NCBI GenBank assembly: GCA_030435675.1
Contig: CM059621.1
Coordinates: 16,988,001 to 17,052,000 of the forward strand
Origin: Steinernema hermaphroditum
Taxonomy: Eukaryota > Nematoda > Chromadorea > Rhabditida > Steinernematidae
Direction of reading: 5' to 3'
DNA: 64,000 nt
Each line of letters starts with the position of its first letter. Position 1 is the stretch's first letter. A program made the translations under genes and the position numbers. The notes under the pieces were generated by a model that had not been told where the DNA came from, did no database searches, and saw nothing but the letters and a program-made list of their open reading frames with translations. Positions 42,814 to 55,500 of this stretch are shown here, piece by piece.

Positions 42814-43828
42814 GGCGAACTTTTTGATGATCTGGACGTGGAAACCTTGCGCTTATGTGCCCGATGTGCAGGCAGATGCGATGCTCCCGAAGGATCGTGG
42901 CATCGATTTTGCATTCGAAGATTCGATCACTACTTGAAAAGTACTGTAGCTTGTAGTGTCCAGTGATGTGATTACTTTCAGTTTCCAGCTTCACAAAAAG
43001 CGTCAATAAATAAAGTTGAAAAGTTCCTTCAGCCATCGTGGACGAAGCATCATTAATTTGGAGTACGGTAGCGGCGCTGTCCGGTCCCGAAACGAACATG
43101 TGAATTTTATTCGCTGTTTCCGGGGTAAGGATTTCATATGAGCTACAAGGATGATTCTGCGGTTTGAATTGCGCCTCGTTTGTTTTATGGATTTTAGCGG
43201 AGCGTTGCAAAACAGCTGGCGGATCCCGTGACAAGGGTTTGGGGCTACGGTGGTTAAGCCGTCGAGTGATATGGACGCGCAAGATGGGGTTTTTACGTTA
43301 CAACCCTCTCTAAAATTGCAGAGCATCTATCAATCGGCTCGCGGCGGATGGAGACAGCATCCCGCTTTTTTCTGTAGGCTTTGTCTAGGTTATGGTCGGG
43401 CATTAATCACGTTTTGGCAACTCTCAACCGGGTCAGTTGCTCATGGGTGGCCGCGCAGGCTTATCGTGCAGGGAGCCTTGGATCTGTGCCCAGCGGTGAA
43501 ACATCTGGTCTTTCTATCGGCTTGAAATTGATGACTGTTGTTGTGGCTTATTTTGTAAATAACCCCGCTGGCTTAGCTTTGCAGGCTCGAGCTGTTGACG
43601 CCGTTGACGCTCGAGCTGTTGACACCAAATTTTCGCAACTATTTACGGGTCTAATATGTTCTTTTCGTGCTGCGTTCATATTGTATTCAAACAACATGCG
43701 ATGGCCAACCGCCTTTTCTCCTCAACCCTCTAATAAACTGATTGCGTGATTGTCGTATGTGTGATTCCTTCGTGTTCAGTTCACTTGCATAGTCGGTACT
43801 TTTCAGATTGCAGGTGAAATAAGTGATA
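42814..43828. other. 1-kb divergent intergenic region
   Basis: Lies between the divergent MIF4G gene and TRAPPC5. A minus-strand frame stays open from 43282 into the MIF4G gene in another phase (250 codons). It has no recognisable domain and is probably chance, but could be a 5' exon. GAGCTGTTGAC occurs three times near 43585-43625. The last bases before TRAPPC5 contain TTTCAG and TTGCAG acceptors. Confidence 0.4.
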
Positions 43829-44629
43829 ATGCAGCGCATCAGTAGTAACCGTCAGGTCAGCATACTTGACAAATCGCTCAGTCGCGGAAAGTCAGAGGTA
43901 TGGACTGTGCTGTCGCATTTTAAACTATAATTGACCTCATCTAGATAAACCTATCGACGTTCGCACTCTTATTCGCGGAAATGATTAAATATGCTCAGTC
44001 ACGCGTAGACACGAGCGCCAAGCTGCAGGATAAGTTAGTGATTGCGCCTTAGCACCTCTCAGGGCTTTCCTCACTTTCTAGACTGGTCGATTATGGGAAA
44101 TTCGTGGGAGTGCGTCTTCTTGATGTAATCGTGCTGCGAGAGAAGGGCTACAAGCGCGACACGAAGCTACTAAATATGCTCATGTTCGTGAAAGGCACGG
44201 TGTGGAAAAATTTGTTCAATAAGGAGGCGGATAAATTGGAAAGGAGCAATGACGACGAGTGCAAATGTGAGTGTTCAATGGCATATTTCTTCGCTTCTGT
44301 TTACTATTTCTTTCTTTCTTTTCATTGCACCTGCAAAGCTCATCTGTATTTCAGATTTCTTGATTGAGAAGGACCCCGTTGTAAATACCTTCATTTCTCG
44401 CGATAAGAGCAATCATCTGAATTGTGCTGCTTTCGTTGCGGGCATAATCGAAGCGTTTTTAACGGTAAGTTCTACTTTCTAGCATCATATTGTGAACCAG
44501 TTCAAATTTTAGCAAAGCAACTTCCCTTGCCAAGTTACTGCTCACTGGCATAACGGCACTGCCTATATGATCCAGTTTGAACAGGACGTCATCGACAGGG
44601 AAAGGAGGTTTTTTGAGTCTGCTCGCTAA
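43829..44629 (+). CDS. TRAPP complex subunit 5 (TRAPPC5/Trs31)
   Basis: Five exons: 43829-43897, 43945-44033, 44082-44266, 44355-44464 and 44513-44629, all in phase, about 190 residues, equal to the human protein. Conserved blocks are SLSRGKSEINLSTFALLFAE, GVRLLDVIVLREKG, MLMFVKGTVWKNLFNKEADK, YFLIEKDPVVNTFIS, NCAAFVAGIIEAFL and VTAHWHNGT. TRAPP complexes tether vesicles and activate Rab GTPases in ER-Golgi traffic; TRAPPC5 is a core subunit of the Bet3-like fold. AATAAA occurs near 44707 and the polymerase gamma start is 200 nt downstream on the same strand, so the two may be co-transcribed. Confidence 0.95.
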
Positions 44630-44832
44630 GACCTGCAATTCGACGAAACGGTATTATATATTTATTCATATTCTATACGGTTCTCTGTGTATGCGCATGA
44701 AATGGTAATAAAGTGGGTGTTTTGTGCAGCTGTAACATGTTTCTTTTGTGGGGCGGATTAGTTTACTCTGTTATCTGTATTGCGCGTTTCAAATAACCTC
44801 GATTGCGAAGGTTTCAGCTTTCAGATGGGAAG

Positions 44833-47800
44833 ATGTACGTTACACGATGTGGAAACTTCACAACATCGCTTCGTCGAGCGGCGAGTCGCCGATGCTCGAG
44901 TTATTCCACCAAGGCAGCGCTTAAACGATTCAACGGTTCCTTAAAGTCGGCGCGGAAGAGCGCAAACGCAGTCAACGAGTACAACTTCAAGTCGATACCG
45001 TTAGTCCCCGAACGCCTCCACCGGTATTTGTTCTCCTCCGACTGTCCGTCTACTTACGCTCAAGTTGCCGCCGAAGATGAGCAGATCGAACGACTCGACT
45101 TGCCGGTGAACGACGCACCGGGCGAGAACCTTCTGAAACGTATGGAATCGCAGTGCAGCCAGTTCGTGGATGAGTGAGTTTAGATGTCACCGTCCAGAAC
45201 TAATACGAAATGGTTTAGATACAAAGACGCGCTTGAAGGTGCGGCGGCTCTGAAGAGCCTGCCGCGTTTACCGAAGAAATGGAATTATGACACTGGTTGG
45301 ACGAAGTACAATTCAGATGGGAGTTTTGAGAAAGTACGTGACCATTAACATCATCTGGTGGTTTGCTGTTTTGTGTCTACAGTGCAGATCACGTTCCGTC
45401 TATTTGTCTCGATCGGCCGATGTAGACAGATTGTAATGTGTCTACAGTGCACATCACTTTTCCGCAGCAGACAGCCGATAGCGGTCGATGTAGACAGAAA
45501 GTATTCATTTGAGCTCTTCTGTCTGTGTGTGGGACAAGCAAGCAAACAATCTGTGTCTACGGTGCGCATCACTTTTGCGCACCGGTCGATGCAGGCAGAA
45601 AGAAGCCTTGCTGTCTATGTTTGACACAGAAAAACATACATCTTTCATATTTCAATGTAGTCTAACTTCAGGTTCCACATCCTGATGGCGAGGCGCTGTT
45701 TTTCGACATTGAAGTCTGTATGGAAGATGGTCTTTTGCCTACACTAGCCGTTGCTGTGTCTGGATCTGCATGGTTTTCATGGTGCAGCGATCGTCTCATC
45801 AACAACACTGCTGTTCCTGAACTGACACGCGTCGATCACTTGATCCCTCTGGAACCGGAAGCCGGTTCACCGGAGAAACGCGTCATCATTGGCCACAATG
45901 TCGCGTTCGATCGCGCCCGAGTTCGTGAGCAGTATTATCCTAAGGTGCGTCAACGCGACGTTATATGCATCGATAGCATTTGGATGCTTTGTAGAAGACC
46001 AGCACGAAGTTCTGGGATACAATGTCGATGAGCATTCCAATGTTTGGCATGGCCGACCACCAGCTGGCGCTGTACGAGAAGAAAAGCGACGTTTTGGACG
46101 AACTTGAAGAAGGCAGCGGATGGGTTTCGGCATGGAAAGACAGGGTCAGCAAGAATTCGCTGTCCGCCGTTCACCAGAAGCTCTGTGGCGGTATTTCCGA
46201 GCTCAACATGGATAAGAGTCTGCGAGACATCTTTGTAAAAGGGAATATCGAAGAAGTTAGGGGCAATTTTCAAACTTTGGTCGATTATTGCGCCAATGAC
46301 GTCAAGGCCACTTATGAGATTTACAAGGTCATGTTTCCTGACTTCAAGAAGAGGCAAGGAGAAGCTGAAGGCGATCTCTGTAATCTGCGAGTTTTGAAGG
46401 ATGCCAAGCCCGATCACGTGGTTCGGAATGTTCGAGATGGGCAGTGCTTACTTGCCGATCACCAACAACTGGAGAGACTTCTACGACCATTGCGAGCAGT
46501 CTTGTGATACAAAGAACAATGACACCGTCCGTGGAGTCGTCAGGGCGTGTAGAAGTGTTCTAGACGATCTGAGAACGAGTGACTCCTACCAGAAGGATCC
46601 GTGGATGTGGGCAGTCGATTGGACCGTGCCAAGAGGCAATACAAATCCGAAGTAGGTCTTGCACTGACTAAATAAACTAAATTTATAGTTCAGATGGTAC
46701 CAGGGTTTGTTCAACTCCAACTCCACCAGCGAACTTGATCTGGTACAGATAATCGCCAAGGACATCAAGACCAAGTCCCGCGAGTTGCCACGAGTTTTTG
46801 GCCTATGTTACGGTCCGTACCCACTCTTTTACAAGATGAACTATGGGTGGGGCTTTTTGGTGCCTCCCACCGATGCCGAGGAGTTCTGCACGGTCGAGAG
46901 CGTTCAGTTGTACTCGCGAAGAAAAGAATACGTCAGTATGCCGGTCAGGCAAGTGGCAGCATTCTCAGTCGTCAATTGTGAAAACTCTTCTTTAGGAGTG
47001 TATATGAGCGCATCGTAGAGAATTCGAACACATGCATGGATGTCAAGGTGCCGAATGGACAGCCCATAAGCACTGTAGGGCCCTTTGAATTCCATCGGCT
47101 GCCACATCCTGTAAGTTAGAACATGCTTAGAGGCGCTTAAAATAATGACCGGTCACCAAACGGTTTTGCAAGAGAGTAACCAGCCTGCATCACCGTCAGA
47201 AGTCTGAGACTGTAGAAGCACTTTTGCACGATTAGACGGGCGTTAGACAGAGATGTGTATATTTTGGTCGATTAAAATGTAACGGCCGGTTCCTTCAAAC
47301 GCTTTTGCAAAAAGACAGCCGACTGCTCTAACTTGCAGACGTTTGGAACGAGTCTGTAGACTTGTCTTCGAGATGTTCAGACATAATCGGCGTTTTTGCT
47401 ATTCTATGCATTTTCCTTCAGGGCGGAGTTGGAAAAAACGTTGGCAATCCATTTGTCAAGGACTACGCCGACCTCTTCAGCAATAAAATCTTATGGGCAT
47501 CTCGGTTCGAAGAGGAAATGCTGCACTTGATACAAGATCAGTCGGTCACTCGGTACTGGGGTAACTACAGGTTTATATGGTGTGCTTTACACGTACTAAC
47601 AGTGATCGTTTAGACAGCGCTATAAGGAACAGCTAACGGTGTGGCTCGATGAAGAAGCGACCAGAGGAGCCATTGCGCCGACGATCGTTCCAGCGGGCAC
47701 AGTTACCCGTCGAGGAGTTCACAAACTTTTCATGACTGCGTCTAACCCAAAAGTCTCGTGTCACTGATTCGAACATTCGTAACTTTCGACGTTAAGGAGG

Positions 47801-49390
47801 GAATGATTGGGACTGAAATCAAGTCGATGATTCAGTGCAGCGACGGTCTCGTGTTCGTTGGCGCCGACGTTGATTCCCAGGAGCAGTGGCTGGCGGCTAC
47901 ACTGGGCGACAGCGCCATAGGCAAGGGAAGGGCTGGCGCCACTCCATTTGCCAACATGCTACTTGCCGGAAGCAAGTCGGACAATAGCGATCTGCATTCT
48001 ATTGTTGCACAACAAGTCGGAATCAGCAGGCACAACGCGAAGGTCCTGAACTACGCGCGCCTCTATGGATCTGGACTGCAGCATGCTGTTGACTTTTTGA
48101 AGAAAGAGGGCATTGCGCCGAAGAAGGCAAAAGAGCTCAGCGAGAAGCTCTTCACGACAACGAAAGGTGAACAGTTAAAGTACGGAATGTTGGAGATCCT
48201 GTTGTCATAATTTTTGTCATGTTCTAGCTACGCCGAACTACGTCCCACCTGTAACAAGTACTTTGAAAGTTTCCTGAAACACGTGCAGAACGACTACAGC
48301 GGCGAGTTTATCCGGCTGAGTGATAAATATTTTTTGCCCGACCGATCTCCACTGGGAAGGTAAGAAAATAGTGTATTCCAAGGCAATACGACCGATCCTA
48401 TTGCTTATAGTAGACAAAAACTTATTCTAAGCCGTATGGAATTAATGAGACAGACATATAAGGTCGAAAGACCAAGCTAAACCGGTTTCAACTTGCAGAG
48501 CTTTTTAAATGACTGCTAGACGGGAGACGAAATGTCTGTTCCTAGGATGTCTCATCTTGATATTTCCATGTTTAGCAATGTGACTTCAGACTTCGAGGAT
48601 TGGGTCGTTGAGAAGCTACAGTCGCAGGGCCCATATGCCGCCAAGGATATCGCACCTCATCTCTACATGGAAGAAAAGGTGAAAATGTACAGCGGCGGAT
48701 TGTATGTCGACATTCGCAGAAAGCAACTCTTGTCTGTCGTTTCAGTGAAACGGACACTTTCAACTACCTCGAAATGATGTTGCGAAGCGCCGAACTCCGA
48801 ACTCCCGTTTTGGGATGTCGACTGAGCAAATCGTTGGAACCTCTACCCTCTGACGTTCAAGATTCCGAAAAGTTCCGGAATAAGTACCGACGTTCCATCA
48901 TCAACTGGGTGGTGCAGTCGAGTGCCGTCGACTTTCTGCACATGCTCCTGCTCACCATGCACTGGCTCATCGAGAAGTACAAGATCGACGCTCGATACTC
49001 CATATCCATTCACGACGAAGTCCGATATGTGGTCAGCCAAAGGGACAAGTACCGGTGTGCACTCGCCCTGCACCTTAGCAACGCCTATGTGCGCGCGGCG
49101 ATTTCCCAACATCTGGGAATTCAGGAACTACCGATGGTAGGAATTGTATCTTCCACTCTATGCTCTAATCTGTATTCTTTAGTCCATTGCCTTCTTCAGT
49201 CAGGTGGACATAGACACAGTGTTGAGAAAAGAAGTCACAATTACAGTTAGAAATCCCGATGGAAAGGTCATTCCAGAAGGTTTGTCCAAGTTTTCGTCGT
49301 GTATTGACTGCATTGATTTCAGGCGAAGCACTCACTTTTTCCGAAGTTTTCGAACGCACTCAGGGAACACTTTCGGACATCTCTTGTTAG
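44833..49390 (+). CDS. polg-1: mitochondrial DNA polymerase gamma catalytic subunit
   Basis: A multi-exon gene; the start ATG at 44833 follows two TTTCAG acceptors. The N-terminus is Arg/Ser-rich (SLRRAASRRCSSYSTKAALK), a mitochondrial presequence. The 3'-5' exonuclease motifs are intact: Exo I EALFFDIEVC, Exo II VIIGHNVAFDRARVREQY, Exo III YCANDVKATYEIYK. The spacer carries PWMWAVDWTVP. The family A polymerase motifs are A (FVGADVDSQEQWLAATLGDS), B (HNAKVLNYARLYGSG) and C (YSISIHDEVRYVV), with the gamma-specific INWVVQSSAVDFLHMLLL. The tail ends VFERTQGTLSDISC. It replicates mitochondrial DNA. Larger introns at 45335-45671, 47110-47420 and 48363-48545 contain repeats. AATAAA follows the stop near 49412. 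Confidence 0.95.
45360..45625. repeat. three imperfect ~100-bp tandem repeats in a polymerase gamma intron
   Basis: GTGTCTACAGTGC-like starts occur at about 45375, 45438 and 45552, each followed by ATCAC and then a CGGTCGATGTAGACAG-like word (about 45412, 45483, 45583). The units alternate direct and diverged copies of GTCTAC/GTAGAC. They have no coding potential. Confidence 0.55.
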
Positions 49391-49562
49391 CATGTTATTA
49401 TTATCTTTGTCAATAAACGGAGAACATGGTTAGCTTTGTCTCTTTCAAGTTGTTGTGCTAATGCGAAGTTCTAATATTTGTGGAATGCGTGAACAGAACT
49501 GTCACTTTTACGCGTTCATCGACTTCATCCTAGGGTCGTTTCAGATCCGGGTGACGACGACC

Positions 49563-52500
49563 ATGGCCTCTGACGTGCTAGACGGTCTTCAACAGCACCT
49601 GCAGATCCTCCACGATGGGCCAGATGCTGACGAAGAGATTCGCTGTCAAGCAGTGAACCAGTTGCTCCAGCAGGTGAAACAGGAATTGTGCGAGAAGCTC
49701 TTGGCTGATGAAGAAGCGCTGAAGCGCTACAGAGAGCTGGTTTGGGGCAGGAGGGAAGAATCGGTGATGCGCACGGCACTGTCTTTTCTGGAGCGAAAAG
49801 TAGGGATACTGTAGAGATCGTTTATATCAGAATGGGTTTGCAGGCGAAGCTGGAATTAGGCGCCATCCTTCTACAAGGGCTTCTCGTGGCATCGGAGACC
49901 CCGAAGCTGATGGAGACGGTGGAGTTCGGCAACGCGCTGGTCTTCGCTATCGCATGCGTCAGCAGCGCCCGCCAGATACGACTCTCTCGGTTGACGTCGG
50001 TGGTGAAGATTCTACAGAACATCCTGCTTTACGAGACGTTTCCCAGCGAAGAGCTCGAGAAGAAACTCGTGGATCTAAGGAACAAAGTGATCGAGGCGCT
50101 CGGCTACTTGGTGCTGGAGACTACTGGTCAGTCTGTCTCGTCTCTCCATAGCAGACAGTTAGGAAAAATAGACATATCTTGCAAAAACTCATTTTTATGG
50201 CTTCCACTCCGAGAGCGGCCGATTTTCGATCGCACCCTCGCGTCTGTGACCTTAAAGTGGCACTTTTGCAGGCGGTCATCGGACAGTAGGCTGTAGACTT
50301 TCACTCGTCTTAGTCAGTGTCAGACAGCTGGAGCGGTTGCTTTCATCAACAGAAATTCCACAACCACTATCTAAACAATAAATTCCAGGTATCGGCCATG
50401 TCTTTGAGATTCTCTCCCTCTTCGCGGTGAATCTTCGTTCGCTGTTCGACGACACATGCGTTCGCGCGTCGATCACCTTAATCATGAGAAGAATCGAGGT
50501 CTTCGGGGAGAAGTTCCGAAAGCCGCCGGTGATTGAGATCTCACAGATCTTCTCTGTTCTAACCGACGTCTTAAAAGACACTAGTGCAGGTGAGCACTCA
50601 AACATTTACATAGTCGACAATTACCGTAATCTGCAGAACTGAACTCGAATCAGTTGTCAATGGTGTGGCTCCTTTGGAAGCAGTACTTCCACCGTGACTC
50701 GATGTCCGTCCGATCCGTCGTCGTCGTCAAAGCGCTCGGCTTCATGCGCGAGCATTTCGTCCGTTTCAGCGACTTTATCACGTCCGATTCTGAGGTTATT
50801 TCATCGGAAGTGGAGCACATATCTAATGCCCTCGTTTCAGTACTTCTACAACGTCCTGCTGGACTTCGCTTTCTCCTCCGACGCAAATCGACAAAATCGA
50901 GTGATCGAGGACGCGGCCTTCGCACTGGCTGCCGATTTTGTGGCAAACCTACCGGAGTTGTCCAAGAAGCTCGAGGAATCAAATCCTGCGAAGAGGCGCA
51001 CTTTGCTTCAGGTGTGTCTGCCTTAGAATGCACGTATAGGGTATTTTCTTGTAGCACATTGCAAAGTTAAGCTACAAATTGGCACTGAAAAGTCACAAGA
51101 AGATGTGCTTTGGAGTGATCTCGCTCGGCTGTCTTCCTCGAGAGGCTCTCGATGAAGTGGCGCTGACAGGAGCGCGTCTGTCTACCATACTGGACTGTGT
51201 TGTCAAGTTCCTAGAGTACGTACTCATCGTCATATCATTTATAACCCTTCTTCAGAACCTACAAGTGCGGCTCACTCTGTAAGGGCTACTGCATCCGTCC
51301 GAAGCTCCTTCTCGCGCTTGTCGAAGTGGCGAACAACTCAAAGGATACGGCGTTTTTCGACGTCCCATCGACCACTGATTTTCTCATGGGAATCGAAGAC
51401 AGTTGGCTTGCAGCGCCGACTTTATGCGAAAACGGAAGCAAAACGAATGCCGAACTGTTCGCGAGGCTTTTGATGACCAATGTGGAAAGAAATCGATGTG
51501 GTACGCCAGAATTTAAGTGACAAACTGAGAACAAATCGTTTCAGTCGCACGATTTCTGAACTATATCACGGAGACGGAACAACCGAAGCGGGGAGTGGAA
51601 GTATGGAAGAGCACATGCGATGAGATTGCTGTTCCGGAGCTTCTCTCGCAGTTCGTTTCGGCTTCGATGTCGGTTCTGGCGAAAGAACTGATCGCGTTGA
51701 AGGATTCCAACGACCGAGACACTGTCACAGCTCTGTTCGCGTAAGTGTTAGTTCAGTGGTCTACTCCGATCATACACATGGCTTCTCTACATATGTCGGT
51801 CGCGGTTGTTAGATCGTCTGAATTTTTGATCAGAAGTTCATTAGACGGCGTTCAAACTCAGGGTGACGATCGACGTGAGCTTGAACGTTTCCTTGCAGAC
51901 ACGGAGACGATCTCTGTCTACTGTGCAGACACTGTCTGCACAAGTGTCTCACCGCCATCGTTTTCAAGTTCTTCGGAAATGATTCCGTCTAAACCGAGTC
52001 TAAACCGAGCAAATTTGCTAGACCGGTCTAAATAGTAAATGCCTCTGCAAATGAGCGATCTCGCACAAGCCTGCCTCAGACGGTGCAGAGTCTGCACCAT
52101 CTCTGTCTGTAAATTGGTCATTTGTCTAGAAATTGAAAGGAATGCCAGTCGATTTCTAATCATTGCCATTTAGAGGAATCTGCGGGTGTAAATCGATTTC
52201 CAGCCAACTCGAAGAATGCTTCTACTCCGTTCTCACATATTTCATGGACAACTTCTTGAGCACGAAGTCGCTCTCGAGTCTCTCCGTCGTCGCCTCCCTG
52301 GAACGCCAGGAGGGAAGCGCCTTCCGAAAAATTGCCGCTCCGACTGCCTCTCGATCACAAACCCCGTCGGCAGATTCAGAGCATTCGGAGCCGCTCCCTG
52401 TGTTCTCCGAGAAGATCACTCAAGTATCCGACGCCCTCTTAGAAATTCTTCTTGACGCCCCATTCAGTACGGTGGCTGAGTTCTTCCCTTGCTTGGCTGC

Positions 52501-55500
52501 TGTCCCTGCAAGCGCGTTTGAAGACGAGGCGCGGGCCAAGAAAACCGCCAGTTTGGTTGAAGTAGGGTGAAACGTTCAGTATTGCATATCGATGTTCACA
52601 TTTTAGGCGTGCATGGACAACAAGTGCGGCGAGGAAATGATGAAGATGGTGTGCAGAATTTGTGAAAGAAGTCTTCAACTACGGAAGCTTGTGATTCCGC
52701 TGATTCTGAAGGAGTCCGGAATCGAAGAAATCCAGTGGAGGACCTTGAACTTGGCTGCTTGGGGCTGTTCTGTACGAAACAAACAAGATTTTTGAAAGAT
52801 CACTGATTTTGGTGTTTAGGAAGACCTTGAAGAACAGAAACAAGAAGATTTCGAGAGCGCCGCGCTTCCGATGACTACAGTAGGTCGCATGGAAGTCGAT
52901 TTGGGTAATCCACATGCTCCAGTCTTTTCTCTGTAAAGTACAATTTAGGCAAACTTCTAAACTCATTTTCTGGTTGCTTTAAATCGGAGGCGATGAAAGC
53001 ACTGTACTCAGGGCTCCTGGAGAGTACTGTTGAGCTAATTGTTTCCAGAGATGGTTTGTATAGCAAAAAAAAATGCGATGAGTGGAGTTGATCTGAACTG
53101 TTTTAGATCCGACAGATGACCATCTTCTACGTTTCTGCTGTGAAAAATTACTCTGCGACCCGAAGAAATTCGGTAGAGTTCTCAAAAGAAATGAGAGTTC
53201 GAGGAGGCTGGCTGGCATCGCGATCCAAACTATTCTGTCGCGATTTTCGCATACTGACGCCAGCAGGTCGTCACTGATCAGTGTGCTGAAGGAACTGTCA
53301 ACGGTAGGTTCGTTTGATTGTTGTGCAACAAAACAGACAGATTGGAATTATTTGAGTTGGCATACGGTAGTCTCGCGGCCACTCGGAAGCTTACTGTAGT
53401 TCAGTTCTTCGAGTTTCACTGTAGTTTGCTGTCTGTCTTCTCTGCTCAGACTGTCTTGTGTCTGCGCTCAGCTGATGTATTTACTGTTATTTCTCCAGAA
53501 CCACGTGGATCTGATCACAAAGGAAGCGGTCAGCGGCGTCAGCCCTGATGTTGCCCCTGACCTTCTTCGCCTATTCGGCACCAGAATCGCCGAGTTTCCA
53601 GAAGCCGCTCATGTTGTCCTGAAGCAGCTCCTCATTTTGCCCAGTTTGGATGTGGGCGGTATGGACGACGTGGACTTCTCCCACTGGAGCTCCTTGAAAG
53701 GCATCGAAGACAGTATCAATGATCTCTTTCACTCGGAGTGTGGTGCAACCAGGGATCAGATGCGACTTGCGTGGAAGCTGCTGCCAGAGGGACATTCTCT
53801 CGATTTGGTTTCTCTCTTTTGCCACTGCACGGGGCACAAGCATTACGAGAAAGCGATCTTCTTGCTCGAAGAGGGCCCGGACGACCTGCTTCAGTCGGAG
53901 GAAGTTCTATTGGCAATGGAAGATCTTCTCCAGAAACCGGAATGGATTGCCGTAGCGTGGAAGCTGATGCTCAGCAATAGAACTGCTTTTGAGCGTTTGA
54001 TGGCGAGAGCGGATTCGGAAGAATTGGCGCGCTCCGTTTTCCAGAGCAGAGAGCCCGACATCGGAGCCGAGGTGCTGGAAACGTTCTGGAAGATGGCTTC
54101 GGAGGACACAAGACAAGACATTCGGAGTTATATCGTCAGGTGGGCAGATTTTTTCAGGTGGGCAGACACTGTATTGTTTTAGTCACTGGAATCTTCCTGC
54201 TCTTCTAGCGGAGACAACTGATATGGCGACTATCGGCGAAAGCATGAAAGCTGTAAAAATCTACGAGAAGCTCGTAGTCAGGAAGGTCTTACAAGCTCCA
54301 TTCGGCCCTGAAGCCGTCGTGGATAGAATTGTGGGATGTGTCGACATCTGTGGCAGTCTCTCCGCGAACGATTTGTGGAATCAGTTGCTGGAATCTAGCC
54401 TGAACTGGGAAGATGTAAGTATTCTTTGTTAATGGTGATTGAAACATTTTAGCCATAGACGTCTAAAAGATCTGCTGATTTCTGATGATTTAGAGCGTCG
54501 AAACTGTTGCTGGCTCTGCCTATAAACTCTACACTGCCGAAAGGAAAGATCTTCTACCGTACTTCCGCCGACGTCTAGAAGACTCCCCGGCGCAGTTCAT
54601 CGAACATCTCCCCTCCGAAGCGGAGCATATCCTTCTGAAGATTCTCGAGAGTAACGCTGTCGCCTCAAATGTCAAGTTGGCGATCTTCGATTTCACCCGG
54701 GTGCTGCCAGTAGGGCGTCTCTTCTCGACGTCTACGTTCCGTCTACTTCAAATATCGGGGACGCTCCCGTGGAAATACGCCGACCTCCCCGACGCGCTTC
54801 GAACAGTCTCGACGCTCCAGTCCAAGAATCTCAAGTGTGCGTTCCTCAAGCTCCTCACGAGGGCGGCGGTCGATGACGAGCGCCTTTTCTCGAGGCTCAT
54901 CACCGAGTGGATTCCACTAGAAGGAGCGGAGCCGGACGAAATCGTCGACGCCATTATGGCGACGGAAAACGCGTTTCTCTGGAAGCACCTCCTGATGAAC
55001 GTCTTCTTCGTCGACGGGAACCCGGCGGCACACAGAGTCGTTCAGTGGATCGAGAAAAATGCAGCGGCGCTGAGCAATTCCGAAGGACTTCTCGAAGTCG
55101 TCTTGGCGTTGTCCACTTCCGGAGATGATCTTCTGCCGCGCCTTCCCTCCAAGGCGCAACTTCGCCAATTCAAGATCGTCGAGAACGTTATTGCGGCGCT
55201 GTTAGAGGCGATTAGAGTGGAAGATCTGCTGAGGTACACTGAGAAGTGGATGACCTGTGGAGGCGCCATCGAGGCTCTCCTGAAGCGCCCGTCATCGGGC
55301 ATCAAGGAGATCGTGCTACTTGTGCTCTTCGAGAAGATCTTCGAACGCGTTGATCCGGACACTTTGGAGCAGTTCTGCAGCCGCCACCCCAACCTCGGAC
55401 CGTCTCGTCAGGTTCTGAAGACTTTCTTGGGTAATCGGTCTGTACCGTAATCCACTGTGAACACGATGTTTAGTGGTGCGCTCGTTGGATCATCTGAAGA

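Noticed and set aside
42530..43282. 250-codon minus-strand open frame overlapping the eIF4G-like gene in another phase
   Set aside because: It has no domain, overlaps a well-supported coding frame for 285 bp, and its extension is probably chance; noted only as a possible 5' exon.
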